From contig JAIRLY010000329.1 of the NCBI GenBank assembly GCA_031259075.1, forward strand, positions 1 through 35,972: a stretch of DNA of 35,972 bases, in the 5' to 3' direction. The notes below the pieces were generated by a model. The model was not told where the DNA came from, made no database searches, and worked only from the letters and a program-made list of their open reading frames with translations. Source of the DNA: Dysgonamonadaceae bacterium (GTDB lineage Bacteria > Bacteroidota > Bacteroidia > Bacteroidales > Azobacteroidaceae). The position numbers were made by a program, and so were the translations under genes. Positions 16,595-27,186 of this stretch are shown here, piece by piece (the stretch's first letter is position 1; every line of letters starts with the position of its first letter).

Positions 16595-18139
16595 ATGAAA
16601 CATAAATTATTATTCATCGCAATGTTTATCTCATTGATAGCATGGAACGGAAATGCTCAAGTACAAAACAAAATTGTTGTTAATATCAATGACGGTAAAT
16701 ACACTATCAGCAAGCATATCTACGGTCATTTTTCCGAACATCTCGGACATGGAATTTACGGTGGAATCTGGGTAGGTGAAGATTCGCCGATTCCTAATAC
16801 AAGAGGTATTCGAAACGATGTTGTAGAAGCGCTGAAATCTTTGCAAATTCCAAATCTTCGTTGGCCGGGCGGATGCTTTGCCGACGAATATCATTGGCGC
16901 GATGGCGTCGGACCACGCGAACAACGACCCAAAATGATCAATACGCATTGGGGCGGCGTGGTAGAAGATAATAGTTTCGGAACACACGAATTTCTGGATT
17001 TATGCGAACAATTGGGTTGTGAACCTTACATTTGCGGCAATGTAGGAAGCGGTACCGTCGAAGAAATGTCGAAGTGGATAGAATATATGACTTTCGACGG
17101 GGAAAGCCCAATGGCTAATTTACGAAAACAAAACGGACATCCGGAACCATGGAAAATCCGGTTCTTCGGAATAGGAAATGAAAATTGGGGTTGCGGAGGA
17201 GAAATGTCGGCGGAATTTTATGCCGACATGTATCGCCGTTATGCCGTTTACTGCCGGAATTATGGCGATAATCATCTCTATAAGATAGCCGGAGGGCCGA
17301 ATACTTCAGACTATCATTGGACGGAAACGTTGATGAAGAATGTCGGTTACCGGATGAATGCTTTGTCACTCCACTATTATACGGTTCCTAAAACTTGGGG
17401 CGACAAAGGTTCTGCCACTGTCTTCGATGAAGCGGAATACTTTACTACAATTGATAAAGCCTATTTTATGAGGGAGTTGGTTGAAAAGCATACCGCTGTT
17501 ATGGACAAATACGATCCGCAAAAAAAGATCGCATTAGTTCCCGATGAATGGGGAGGATGGTACAATGTAGAACCCGGAACCAACCCCGGATTTCTTTACC
17601 AGCAGAATACCCTGCGCGACGCTCTCTTAGCCGCAGTGACCTTAGACGTTTTCAACCAACATTGCGACCGGGTAAAAATTGCCAATATCGCCCAAATGGT
17701 CAATGTTTTGCAATCCATTATCCTTACCGATAACGAAAAAATGTTGTTGACTCCTACTTATTGGGTATTTGATTTCTACAAAGTACATCAGGAGGCAACG
17801 ATGCTTCCCCTTTCCATTGCTTGTGCTAAATATGAATTATCCGGAAAATCAATAGATGCAATCAGCGCTTCAGCTTCTCGTGATAAAAACGGTAAAGTGC
17901 ACATTACGTTAAGCAATGTCGATCCGAATAAATCCCATGTAGTTTCCTGCGAATTGCTGGGCGGCGAAGCGAAAAAAATTTCAGGTAAAATATTAACAGC
18001 TGATAAAATAACCGATCATAATACGTTTGATAATCCGAAAGTATTGTTTCCAAAAGAATTTAAAGATGTGAAGTTAATGGAAGGAAATCTGAATATTACG
18101 CTTCCGGCAAAATCAGTAGTCATATTGGAAATTAATTAA
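16595..18139 (+). CDS. Secreted alpha-L-arabinofuranosidase, GH51
   Basis: Signal peptide ending [77 protein letters not shown]. Confidence 0.95.
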   Translation: MKHKLLFIAMFISLIAWNGNAQVQNKIVVNINDGKYTISKHIYGHFSEHLGHGIYGGIWVGEDSPIPNTRGIRNDVVEALKSLQIPNLRWPGGCFADEYHWRDGVGPREQRPKMINTHWGGVVEDNSFGTHEFLDLCEQLGCEPYICGNVGSGTVEEMSKWIEYMTFDGESPMANLRKQNGHPEPWKIRFFGIGNENWGCGGEMSAEFYADMYRRYAVYCRNYGDNHLYKIAGGPNTSDYHWTETLMKNVGYRMNALSLHYYTVPKTWGDKGSATVFDEAEYFTTIDKAYFMRELVEKHTAVMDKYDPQKKIALVPDEWGGWYNVEPGTNPGFLYQQNTLRDALLAAVTLDVFNQHCDRVKIANIAQMVNVLQSIILTDNEKMLLTPTYWVFDFYKVHQEATMLPLSIACAKYELSGKSIDAISASASRDKNGKVHITLSNVDPNKSHVVSCELLGGEAKKISGKILTADKITDHNTFDNPKVLFPKEFKDVKLMEGNLNITLPAKSVVILEIN

Positions 18140-18146
18140 AAAAAAT

Positions 18147-19634
18147 ATGAAATTTGAAGATTTAGAAATTTGGTTTGTTACGGGAGCGCAGCTTTTGTAC
18201 GGAGGTGACGCCGTAATAGCAGTCGATGCTCATTCGGCATCCATCGTGGAAGGTTTGAACCGGTCGGGAAAACTTCCGTTGACAGTAGTTTACAAAGGAA
18301 CGGTTAATTCTTCCTCTGAAGTAGAAGAAACATTCAAAAAAGCGAACAATGAAAAACATTGTGCGGGAGTAATCACATGGATGCACACGTTTTCGCCGGC
18401 TAAAATGTGGATTAAAGGTTTGCAGAATTATCACAAACCTTTGCTTCATTTGCATACGCAATTCAACAGGGAAATACCTTGGAGTGAAATTGATATGGAT
18501 TTCATGAATCTGAACCAGTCGGCTCACGGCGATCGCGAATTTGGTCATATAGTCAGTCGGATGCGTCGTAACCGGAAAGTCGTTGTCGGACACTGGACGG
18601 ATGAAAAAGTACAGGACCGGATTGCTGTTTGGATGCGTGTTTGCGCTGCATGGGCAGATGCGCAGGATATGATTTTGGTGCGTTTCGGCGATAACATGAA
18701 TCAGGTTGCCGTTACGGACGGTGACCGTCTGGAAGCAGAGATGCATTTGGGTTATCACGTTGATTATTATGGGGTAGGGGAGATAGCCAAAATACAGAAA
18801 ACTGTTTCGGAAGCAGATATAGACGCTTTGGTTGAAGAATATGAACGTATGTATATTTTTGCCGATAACTGCAAAAAAGGAGCGAAAAACTACGGACAAG
18901 TAAGAAACGCCGCACGTATTGAGATCGCTCTCCGTCGTTTCCTAAAAGAAAAGGGAGCCAAAGCATTTACAACCAATTTTGATGCGTTGCACGATTTGGA
19001 TCAGTTGCCCGGTCTGGCTTGCCAGCGTTTGATGGCGGAAGGTTACGGTTTCGGTGCGGAAGGCGATTGGAAAACGGCGGCTCTGATGCGCACTATGTGG
19101 GTTATGGCGCAGGGGCTTCCCGGTGGGACTTCTTTCCTTGAGGATTATACTTATCATTTTAATGGAGAAAGAAGCGCTATCCTTCAGGCACACATGTTGG
19201 AAGTGTCGCCGGAGATTACGACACAAAAACCGCGCTTGGAAGTTCATCCGCTGGGTATCGGCGGAAAAGCAGATCCGGCTCGTCTGGTGTTTACCGCTCA
19301 TGCAGGGAAAGGAATTGCCGCTACAATTGTAGATATGGGCAACCGCTTCCGGATGATCGTGAACAAGGTAGACGTCATTGAACCGGAAGCCGCATTACCC
19401 AAACTGCCGGTAGCAAGCGCTTTATGGATACCGCAACCCAATCTGGAAACAGGCGCTACCGCTTGGATACTCGCCGGAGGAACACATCATACTTCTTTTT
19501 CGTATGCGCTTACAAACGAGTTTATGGAAGACTATGCCGATATTGCCGGTATCGAACTGGTAACCATTGACGAAAATACGACTATCCCTAATTTCAAATT
19601 TGAATTAAAAGTAAACGAAGTCTTTTACAAATGA
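18147..19634 (+). CDS. araA: L-arabinose isomerase
   Basis: EIWFVTGAQLLYG, GVITWMHTFSPAKMWI, LHTQFNREIPW, LEVHPLGIGGK. Confidence 0.97.
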   Translation: MKFEDLEIWFVTGAQLLYGGDAVIAVDAHSASIVEGLNRSGKLPLTVVYKGTVNSSSEVEETFKKANNEKHCAGVITWMHTFSPAKMWIKGLQNYHKPLLHLHTQFNREIPWSEIDMDFMNLNQSAHGDREFGHIVSRMRRNRKVVVGHWTDEKVQDRIAVWMRVCAAWADAQDMILVRFGDNMNQVAVTDGDRLEAEMHLGYHVDYYGVGEIAKIQKTVSEADIDALVEEYERMYIFADNCKKGAKNYGQVRNAARIEIALRRFLKEKGAKAFTTNFDALHDLDQLPGLACQRLMAEGYGFGAEGDWKTAALMRTMWVMAQGLPGGTSFLEDYTYHFNGERSAILQAHMLEVSPEITTQKPRLEVHPLGIGGKADPARLVFTAHAGKGIAATIVDMGNRFRMIVNKVDVIEPEAALPKLPVASALWIPQPNLETGATAWILAGGTHHTSFSYALTNEFMEDYADIAGIELVTIDENTTIPNFKFELKVNEVFYK

Positions 19635-21268
19635 AATATGTTATAGGTTTAGATTACGGTACGGATTCTTGCCGTGCAATTATTGTAGACGCTACAGACG
19701 GAAAAGAAATAGCCTCTGCCGTACAGTATTATTCCCGCTGGTCGGAAAGAAAATATTGCGATCCTCAAAAGAATCAATACCGCCAACATCCGCTGGATTA
19801 TGTCGAAGTGATGGAAAAGAGTATTCGGGAAGCTTTGGAGAAAAGTCCTGCCGGAACTGCGGAAAATGTAACAGGTCTTGCTTTCGATACCACCGGTTCG
19901 ACGCCTGTCCTTACAAACAAAGAAGGAATGCCTTTGGCTTTATTGCCTGCTTTCTCCGAAAATCCCAATGCCATGTTTGTCTTGTGGAAAGATCATACCG
20001 CTGTGAAAGAAGCGGCGGAAATCAATAAACTGTCGAAAGAATGGCCGGTCGATTATACGGCTTACGAGGGAGGTATTTATTCTTCCGAGTGGGTTTGGGC
20101 GAAGATGTTGCATCTTTTGCGTACAGATGCATCCGTTCGGGAAGCCGCTTACTCTTGGGTCGAACATTGCGACTGGTTACCGGCTTTGCTGACCGGCAAC
20201 ACAAAACCCGAAACACTGTTTCGCAGCCGTTGCGCCGCCGGACACAAGGCTCTGTGGCATTCTTCATGGAACGGTTTGCCTCCGGAGGAGTTTCTAACAA
20301 CGTTGGATACACTGTTGGCCGGTTTCAGATCTCGGTTGTTTAGCGAAACCTTTTCCAGCGATACAAAAGTCGGTTATCTGACGGAAGAATGGGCGCAACG
20401 TTTGGGCTTGACGACAAATGTTGCTGTAGCGGCAGGCGCATTCGATTGCCACATGGGTGCAGTGGGAGCGCAAATTACTTCCGGCACATTTGTAAGAGTA
20501 ATCGGGACTTCCACTTGCGACATTATGGTTGTTCCGTACGATAAAATAAGTGATAAACCAATTCCCGGCATTTGCGGTCAAGTAGATGGGTCGGTCATTC
20601 CGGGTATGGTTGGCTTGGAAGCAGGGCAGTCGGGATTCGGCGACATTTACGCATGGTTTAAACATGTTCTGGAATGGCCGTTAATACATTTGCTCGGTAA
20701 AGAAGAAAATCTAATCAAGGAAATAACTGATAAAATAATCCCCGAATTATCGAAAGAAGCGAGTAAGATTCCGGTTACGGAAAGTTCCATCATTGCTACC
20801 GACTGGATGAATGGCCGGCGTACACCCGACGCCAATCAGTTGTTGAAAGGCTCTATTACCGGCTTGACATTAAGCAGTTCTGCTCCTTTGATTTTCAAAG
20901 CGCTGGTAGAGGCCACCGCTTTTGGTTCCAAAGCCATTGTGGATCGTTTCGTTGAAAACGGGATTGAGATTAAAGAAGTAATCGGGATTGGCGGTATTTC
21001 CTTGAAGTCGCCGTTTGTGATGCAAACGTTAGCCGATGTGTTAGGTATGCCGATTAAGGTAGCACGGATAGAACAAGCTTGCGCTTTCGGCGCCGCTATG
21101 TTTGCATCGGTAGCCGCAGGCGTCCATGCTACGGTAGAAGATGCTCAGAAAGCTATGGGACAAGGATTCGCTTTTGAATACATCCCGAATCCGGATAACC
21201 ATCAGCTTTATATGGAACTGTATAAAAAATACCTGTCGTTAGGTAAATTTACGGAAACTCTTTTTTGA
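19631..21268 (+). CDS. araB: Ribulokinase
   Basis: IGLDYGTDSCRAIIVDATDG, TSTCDIMV, GGISLKSPFVMQTLADVLGMPIKV. Confidence 0.95.
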   Translation: MKYVIGLDYGTDSCRAIIVDATDGKEIASAVQYYSRWSERKYCDPQKNQYRQHPLDYVEVMEKSIREALEKSPAGTAENVTGLAFDTTGSTPVLTNKEGMPLALLPAFSENPNAMFVLWKDHTAVKEAAEINKLSKEWPVDYTAYEGGIYSSEWVWAKMLHLLRTDASVREAAYSWVEHCDWLPALLTGNTKPETLFRSRCAAGHKALWHSSWNGLPPEEFLTTLDTLLAGFRSRLFSETFSSDTKVGYLTEEWAQRLGLTTNVAVAAGAFDCHMGAVGAQITSGTFVRVIGTSTCDIMVVPYDKISDKPIPGICGQVDGSVIPGMVGLEAGQSGFGDIYAWFKHVLEWPLIHLLGKEENLIKEITDKIIPELSKEASKIPVTESSIIATDWMNGRRTPDANQLLKGSITGLTLSSSAPLIFKALVEATAFGSKAIVDRFVENGIEIKEVIGIGGISLKSPFVMQTLADVLGMPIKVARIEQACAFGAAMFASVAAGVHATVEDAQKAMGQGFAFEYIPNPDNHQLYMELYKKYLSLGKFTETLF

Positions 21269-21336
21269 GATGACAGGTAAGCAAGTAAACAAGCAACGAG
21301 TTATAACTCATAATTCATAACTTATAATTAAAAAAC

Positions 21337-23019
21337 ATGTTTGTATTAGATTGGATTGTTATTGGAGTCTTTGCACTCTTTCTTATTGCCGTTGTTCTTT
21401 GGGTTTTCAAGCAAAAGCAGCACACTTCGGGCGATTATTTTTTGGCCGGGCGGGATGCTACATGGTTGGCAATAGGCGCATCTATTTTTGCGTCCAACAT
21501 TGGTTCTGAACATTTGATTGGTTTAGCCGGCGCCGGCGCTTCCAGCGGGATGGCGATGGCTCATTGGGAAATTCAAGGTTGGATGGTTTTGATTCTTGGT
21601 TGGGTTTTTGTTCCTTTTTATTCGCGGAGTATGGTTTACACGATGCCGGAATTTCTGGAAAAACGTTACAACAAAGAATCCCGTACTATATTATCCGTCA
21701 TCTCATTGGTTAGCTATGTACTGACGAAAGTTGCCGTAACGGTTTATGCCGGAGGATTGGTTTTCAAGGAAGTATTCGGCATACAGTCCATTTGGGGCAT
21801 TGATTTCTTTTGGATTGCCGCCATCGGTTTGGTTTTGATTACAGCGCTTTATACGGTTATCGGAGGTATGAAGTCCGTTTTATACACATCCGTGCTTCAA
21901 ACGCCTATTTTACTTTTAGGTTCGCTGATTATCCTTGTATTGGGATTGAAGGCGGTTGGCGGTTGGGAGCAAGTGCTTGAGGCTTGTCGCTCGGTACAGG
22001 TGAATGAATACGGCGACAGCATGACGAATTTGATTCGGAGCAATCGTGACGCGAATTTTCCGTGGTTAGGCGTTTTGATCGGTTCGTCCATCATCGGTTT
22101 TTGGTATTGGTGTACCGATCAGTACATTGTTCAACGGGTACTTTCAGGAAAAGATGAAAAGCAGGCGCGGCGCGGCGCTATTTTCGGCGCTTATCTGAAA
22201 CTGACGCCGGTCTTTCTGTTCATGATACCCGGAATGATTGCTTTTGCCATGATGAAAAACGGCGTTATAGTGAATGGAGAAGTATTTACGCTGAATTCTG
22301 CAGATGCAGCATTCCCTACGCTGGTAAGCAAACTGTTGCCGGCAGGTATTAAAGGATTGGTCGTTTGCGGTATTCTGGCTGCCTTGATGAGTTCGTTGGC
22401 GTCTTTGTTTAATTCTTCCGCCATGCTGTTTACAATTGATTTTTACAAACGATTCAAGCCGGAGGCTTCGGAAAAAACCTTGCTCTATGTCGGACGAATG
22501 GCTACCGTTGTGATTGTTATTTTCGGCATCCTTTGGATACCGGTAATGAAAAGCGTAGGTTCTGTACTTTACAATTATTTGCAGGATGTACAATCGGTAC
22601 TGGCTCCCGGCATTGCGGCCGCATTCCTGTTAGGGATTCTTTCAAAAAAGATTACGCCGAAAGGTGGTATGTGGGGATTGATTGCCGGTTTTGTTATTGG
22701 GATAACCCGGTTGGGAGCCAAAGTTTTCTATACCTCTTCGGCAGGTTTGACTTCGGGCGACAATTGGTTTAAAAACCTTTTCTACGACGTCAACTGGTTG
22801 TTTTTCTGCGGAGGAATGTTTTTGTTCTGTATATTGGTGATTCTTTTGGTCAGTTGCTTTACAGCGCCGGCTCAAGCGAGTCAGCTGAAAGGACTTACTT
22901 TCGGTTCGATTACTCCGGAACAAAGAGCGGCTACCCGCGCCGGCTGGAACAAATGGGATGTGATTCATACTGCTATTATATTGGGAATCACGGTTCTGTT
23001 CTATGTTTACTTTTGGTAA
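21337..23019 (+). CDS. SSS-family sodium:sugar symporter (probably arabinose)
   Basis: GDYFLAGRDATWLAIGASIFASNIGSEHLIGLAGAGA, WWCTDQ-like YWCTDQYIVQRVLSGKDEKQARRGAIF. Confidence 0.93.
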   Translation: MFVLDWIVIGVFALFLIAVVLWVFKQKQHTSGDYFLAGRDATWLAIGASIFASNIGSEHLIGLAGAGASSGMAMAHWEIQGWMVLILGWVFVPFYSRSMVYTMPEFLEKRYNKESRTILSVISLVSYVLTKVAVTVYAGGLVFKEVFGIQSIWGIDFFWIAAIGLVLITALYTVIGGMKSVLYTSVLQTPILLLGSLIILVLGLKAVGGWEQVLEACRSVQVNEYGDSMTNLIRSNRDANFPWLGVLIGSSIIGFWYWCTDQYIVQRVLSGKDEKQARRGAIFGAYLKLTPVFLFMIPGMIAFAMMKNGVIVNGEVFTLNSADAAFPTLVSKLLPAGIKGLVVCGILAALMSSLASLFNSSAMLFTIDFYKRFKPEASEKTLLYVGRMATVVIVIFGILWIPVMKSVGSVLYNYLQDVQSVLAPGIAAAFLLGILSKKITPKGGMWGLIAGFVIGITRLGAKVFYTSSAGLTSGDNWFKNLFYDVNWLFFCGGMFLFCILVILLVSCFTAPAQASQLKGLTFGSITPEQRAATRAGWNKWDVIHTAIILGITVLFYVYFW

Positions 23020-23059
23020 ATAATACCCAAAAACGATGACAGGCACTAATTTCAGCTCA

Positions 23060-23118
23060 AATTGCAGGGGGGGCCACTTTTGACTTCGACACTTTGTTTA
23101 GGATTATTTTGGAATCAG
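23060..23118. mobile_element. Possible IS21-like terminal remnant
   Basis: ggggggccacttttgacttcgacactttg resembles the GGCCACTTTTG multi-repeat ends of IS21-family elements; no transposase. Confidence 0.3.
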
Positions 23119-23137
23119 GTATAAATCAATTCATTGA

Positions 23138-23176
23138 AAGTTATTGCGTCACCGATTTGGGTGACGCAATAACTTT
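23138..23176. repeat. Perfect 17-bp inverted repeat with 5-nt loop
   Basis: AAAGTTATTGCGTCACC-GATTT-GGTGACGCAATAACTTT. Confidence 0.95.
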
Positions 23177-23181
23177 GCGGC

Positions 23182-23220
23182 ATGTTTGTACGTAAAAAGA
23201 AAAACAGGTCCGGCAGGCTA
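23182..23220 (+). mobile_element. 5' remnant of an IS transposase (IS4/IS1634-like, MFVRKKKNRSG...)
   Basis: ATG TTT GTA CGT AAA AAG AAA AAC AGG TCC GGC = MFVRKKKNRSG, preceded by -7 TAACTTTG (23170-23177); frame then loses similarity. Confidence 0.5.
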
Positions 23221-23250
23221 CTAACAGATCCATTGTCAAATACTTGATTT

Positions 23251-24393
23251 TCAACTTATTCTTTTTTTATAATCTTCGTAAGTGAATTGACGGTAGATTT
23301 CCAGTGAGTTGTCTTTTTTCCACAAGCATAAATCCGGATGGGGAATTCCATTAAATAAAGTTGTTTTAACTATTGTGTAGTGAATCATATCTTCAAAAAT
23401 GATTTTATCTCCTATTTGTAATTCTTTATCGAACGACCAATCGCCCATATAGTCGCCGCTCAAACAGGAATTTCCTCCCAAACGATATGCGGGTTTTCTT
23501 TTTACAGGTTTTTGGTATGCCCCTCGAACAACCGGTTTATAAGGCATTTCCAAACAATCGGGCATGTGACAGGTAAAAGAAACATCCAAAATAGCCGTTT
23601 TTATTCCTCTGTTTTCAACAATATCAACAACCGATGAAAGTAAAAAGCCGGTTTGCCAAACGAAAGCAGCGCCCGGCTCCAATATAATTTCCAAATGGGG
23701 ATATTTCTTTTTAAAGTTCTGCAATAATTGAATGAGATGTTCCACATCGTAATCTTTCTGCGTTATCAAATGACCGCCGCCCATGTTTAGCCATTTTATT
23801 TGAGGAAAAAAATCGCCAAATTTAGCTTCTACCTGCTTTAATGTGTTTTCTAAAGCATAAGAGGTTGATTCGCAAAGCGTATGAAAATGCAAACCTTCTA
23901 TTCCATCCGGAAGATTATCTCCTAATTCTTTTCGGATAATTCCTAATCTTGAACCCGGAGCCGCAGGGTTGTACAAATCGGTTTTTACTTCCGAATATTC
24001 CGGATTAATCCGTAATCCGCAAGAAATCTTTGCAGGATTATCCAACGTTTCCCTGTAAAAACGTTGGAATTGGGAAAGTGAATTAAAGGTAATATGCGAA
24101 CTACAATCTTTTATAATAGAAAAGTCTTTTTCGGTATAAGCCGGCGAATAGGTATGGGCTTTACTTTTCATTTCTTCCCAAGCGAGTTGAGCTTCCCATG
24201 AAGAACTTGCAGTAGAACAGTGAATGTATTCCTTAATAATAGGGAACGCTTTCCATACGGAAAATGCTTTGAAAGCCAAGATGATATTCACGCCGGCTCG
24301 TTCTTTAACCGATTGAATTAAAGAAAGATTTTTACGGAGAAGTTCTTCTTCTATTACATAAGCAGGAGAGGTTATTTTGTTGAGATTAATCAT
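23251..24393 (-). CDS. nspC: Carboxynorspermidine decarboxylase
   Basis: SPAYVIEEELLRKNLSLI, ILAFKAFSVWKAFPIIKEYIHCSTASSSWE, GGGHLIT, GNSCLSGDYMGDW. Confidence 0.93.
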   Translation of the reverse strand: MINLNKITSPAYVIEEELLRKNLSLIQSVKERAGVNIILAFKAFSVWKAFPIIKEYIHCSTASSSWEAQLAWEEMKSKAHTYSPAYTEKDFSIIKDCSSHITFNSLSQFQRFYRETLDNPAKISCGLRINPEYSEVKTDLYNPAAPGSRLGIIRKELGDNLPDGIEGLHFHTLCESTSYALENTLKQVEAKFGDFFPQIKWLNMGGGHLITQKDYDVEHLIQLLQNFKKKYPHLEIILEPGAAFVWQTGFLLSSVVDIVENRGIKTAILDVSFTCHMPDCLEMPYKPVVRGAYQKPVKRKPAYRLGGNSCLSGDYMGDWSFDKELQIGDKIIFEDMIHYTIVKTTLFNGIPHPDLCLWKKDNSLEIYRQFTYEDYKKRIS

Positions 24394-24402
24394 CTGTTTG
24401 TA

Positions 24403-26685
24403 CTATTTTACAATTTCAAATTTCGCAAATTTCAGTAGTAACTGTTTTGTTCCTAAAGCTTCAAACTTTATAACTGCCTTTGCATTTTCTTTTTCACCCG
24501 ACAATTCTATTATTTTTCCAATCCCAAATCGTTCATGTTTGACGGTATTACCTACAGTCAGGTTTCCAATACTATGATGAGTGATTAAATCGGATTTATC
24601 AGTTTCAATTTGTGCTAATTTTCTTTGATTTGTATAATAACCGGGTTGCACAAAATTTGGACGAGGGTCGGATTCGAACCCGAAAATTTTGTTATTCGGT
24701 TTTTTGAAAGAAAAATCACTTGGCAAATGCAAATATTCAGGATCAATATCATTGATAAACCGGCTGGGGTTGGTCGTAATGAATTCTCCTTTGGAAAAGC
24801 GATTTTTTGCATAAGTCAAAATTACATTTTCTTCGGCTCGTGTTATGGCAACATAAAACAGACGACGTTCTTCTTCCATTTCTTTAGGCTTGTCTCTGTT
24901 TCGTTCGGAAGGAAATAGATTTTCTTCTAAACCGACTACGAATACATTTTTAAATTCTAATCCCTTTGCAGAATGGATAGTCATCATCGTCACATAATTG
25001 ACATTTTCATTTTCTTTATCCGTATCCTGGTCGGTTAACAGAGAAATCTCAGCCAAAAAATCACCTGTATAAATATTCGTATTTCCTTCTTCCATCCGGC
25101 TGGAAACGAATGTATATAAACTGTTCATCAATTCATTTATATTTTGAATGTGGCTTAATCCTTCAGGCGTTTTATCTTCGTATAACTCGCTTAACAACCC
25201 TACCGTTTCAATAATACTTCCTCCTAATTCGTATACGTTCATTGAAGTATTGTTTTCGCGAAAACTATTTATTAATTCTTTGAATCCGGACAATTTCCTT
25301 GCTGTTCCGCTATTGATATTCAGATTGTAATCCTGCGGATTGGACAATATTTCCCATAAACTGACGCCGTGAATACCGGCTGCTGCTATTATCTTATTCA
25401 ATGTTGTATCTCCAATTCCACGAGCCGGATAATTGATAATTCGTTTAAGCGCTTCCTCATCATTCGGATTAATCACTAATCGCATGTAAGCGATCACATC
25501 TTTTATTTCTTTACGTTGATAAAAAGATAGACCGCCATAGATTTTATATGGAATATTTATTTTACGCAAAGCTTCTTCAAAAATCCGGCTTTGAGCGTTG
25601 GTGCGATACAGTATTACAAAATCTTTGTATTCATATTGGCGCAACATCCGCATTTCTGTAATTAAACTTGCTACATTATATCCTTCTTCGTAATCCGAAT
25701 AAGTGCGAATTACTTTAATCTTTTCTCCCTGTATTTTTTCCGAATAGACCGTTTTGTATATTTGTTCTTTATTTTTCCGGATCAGAGAGTTGGCTGCATT
25801 AACAATCATTTGGGTAGAACGATAATTTTGTTCGAGTTTGAATAATTTGCTTTCGGGATAAGTTTCTCTAAAATTCAGAATATTTCCGATATAAGCGCCG
25901 CGAAAAGAATAAATACTTTGTGCGTCGTCACCCACTACACATACGCGGCGGTGGTCGGCCGCCAATAATCTTACTATTGCATGTTGCACTTGGTTTGTAT
26001 CCTGATATTCATCCACCATGATAAACCGGAATTGATTCCGGTATTGTTCGAGTATCTCCCTGTGACCGTCGAAAAGCAAGTAGGTGTATAACAAAAGATC
26101 GTCAAAATCCATTACTTCGGAAGTCTTGCACCGGTTCCAGTAAGTGGTATAAATTTCATGTGTTCTTCCTCTTTTCAGTTGATTGTCCATTTCAATCAAA
26201 TTTCTGTCTAATGTGTAATTTTTGGGCGTAATCAGTGCATTCTTAACTCTGGAAATATGCGATTGAATGGTTGATGGTTTATATATTTTATCATCTAAAC
26301 AACATTCTTTGATGATGGCTTTGATCAGATTTCTAGAATCTTGCGAATCATAAACTGTAAAATCGGAACGGAATCCGATTTTATCCGAGTTTCGTCTGAG
26401 AATACGGGAAAAAAGGGAATGAAAAGTTCCCATCCACAAGCGGCGTGCAATATCTTCTCCCATGATTTGAGCGATACGTGATTTCATTTCCCGTGCGGCT
26501 TTGTTGGTAAAAGTCAGTGCTAATATATTATAAGGAGATATTCCGTTCTTCAACAAATAAGCTATTTTGTAAGTAAGAACCCGCGTTTTCCCTGATCCTG
26601 CGCCTGCAATAATAAGCGAAGGCCCCTCGTTATAAAGTACTGCTTCCTGTTGACTCTTGCTGAGTTGTTGAAGAAGTTGTTCCAT
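24403..26685 (-). CDS. pcrA: UvrD/PcrA-type ATP-dependent DNA helicase
   Basis: SKSQQEAV, IIAGAGSGKTRVLTYKIAYLL, FIMVDEYQDTNQVQ, VVGDDAQSIYSFRGA, MMTIHSAKGLEFKNVFVVGLEE, RRLFYVAITRAEENV. Confidence 0.97.
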   Translation of the reverse strand: MEQLLQQLSKSQQEAVLYNEGPSLIIAGAGSGKTRVLTYKIAYLLKNGISPYNILALTFTNKAAREMKSRIAQIMGEDIARRLWMGTFHSLFSRILRRNSDKIGFRSDFTVYDSQDSRNLIKAIIKECCLDDKIYKPSTIQSHISRVKNALITPKNYTLDRNLIEMDNQLKRGRTHEIYTTYWNRCKTSEVMDFDDLLLYTYLLFDGHREILEQYRNQFRFIMVDEYQDTNQVQHAIVRLLAADHRRVCVVGDDAQSIYSFRGAYIGNILNFRETYPESKLFKLEQNYRSTQMIVNAANSLIRKNKEQIYKTVYSEKIQGEKIKVIRTYSDYEEGYNVASLITEMRMLRQYEYKDFVILYRTNAQSRIFEEALRKINIPYKIYGGLSFYQRKEIKDVIAYMRLVINPNDEEALKRIINYPARGIGDTTLNKIIAAAGIHGVSLWEILSNPQDYNLNINSGTARKLSGFKELINSFRENNTSMNVYELGGSIIETVGLLSELYEDKTPEGLSHIQNINELMNSLYTFVSSRMEEGNTNIYTGDFLAEISLLTDQDTDKENENVNYVTMMTIHSAKGLEFKNVFVVGLEENLFPSERNRDKPKEMEEERRLFYVAITRAEENVILTYAKNRFSKGEFITTNPSRFINDIDPEYLHLPSDFSFKKPNNKIFGFESDPRPNFVQPGYYTNQRKLAQIETDKSDLITHHSIGNLTVGNTVKHERFGIGKIIELSGEKENAKAVIKFEALGTKQLLLKFAKFEIVK

Positions 26686-26716
26686 TGACTATTTAATTGT
26701 CTTATGTAAAGTTTGA

Positions 26717-27103
26717 TTATTCCGGATTATCAATCGCAATTACTTCTATTTCTACTAAAGCATTTTTGGGTAATGTTTTTACGGCCACTGCCGAACGGGC
26801 CGGATAGGGTTCTTTGAAATGTTTTGCGTAAACTTCGTTCATAGCGGCAAAGTCGGCCATATCGGATAAAAAAACAGTTGTTTTCACTACATTATTCAAT
26901 GTTAGATTAGCTTCCGTTAATACCGCTTTTATGTTCGTGAAAATTTGTTCGGTTTGTTCGACAACGAATCCCGGAACAAACGTTCCGGTTTCCGGATTGA
27001 TTCCTAACTGTCCGGACAGGAAAACAATATTTCCCGTTTTAACTGCTTGAGAATAAGGGCCGATAGCGGCAGGAGCATTTTTAGTAGCGATGGATTGTTT
27101 CAT
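26717..27103 (-). CDS. ridA: RidA family reactive intermediate/imine deaminase
   Basis: APAAIGPYSQAVKTGNIVFLSGQLGI, YPARSAVAVKTLPKNALVEIEVIAI. Confidence 0.95.
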   Translation of the reverse strand: MKQSIATKNAPAAIGPYSQAVKTGNIVFLSGQLGINPETGTFVPGFVVEQTEQIFTNIKAVLTEANLTLNNVVKTTVFLSDMADFAAMNEVYAKHFKEPYPARSAVAVKTLPKNALVEIEVIAIDNPE

Positions 27104-27148
27104 TTATTTTGTGTTTTTAATAAATTTAAAACGCTATGATATTATCTG

Positions 27149-27156
27149 CAAAGGTA
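27149..27156 (-). promoter_or_regulatory. -7 element (TACCTTTG) upstream of ridA
   Basis: TAnnTTTG on the minus strand. Confidence 0.45.
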
Positions 27157-27186
27157 ACGACTAAATATGAAATAAAAAAGGACGTC

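Noticed and set aside
20022-20665. Several antisense or alternative-frame ORFs within araB
   Set aside because: Shadow ORFs of a well-conserved ribulokinase with low-complexity translations.
21290-21330. Repeat-like aactcataattcataacttataattaaaa before the symporter
   Set aside because: Common low-complexity intergenic sequence in Bacteroidales; no specific function supportable.
24625-24918. 97-aa plus-strand ORF
   Set aside because: Lies antisense within the clearly coding UvrD/PcrA helicase gene; no start context or family.
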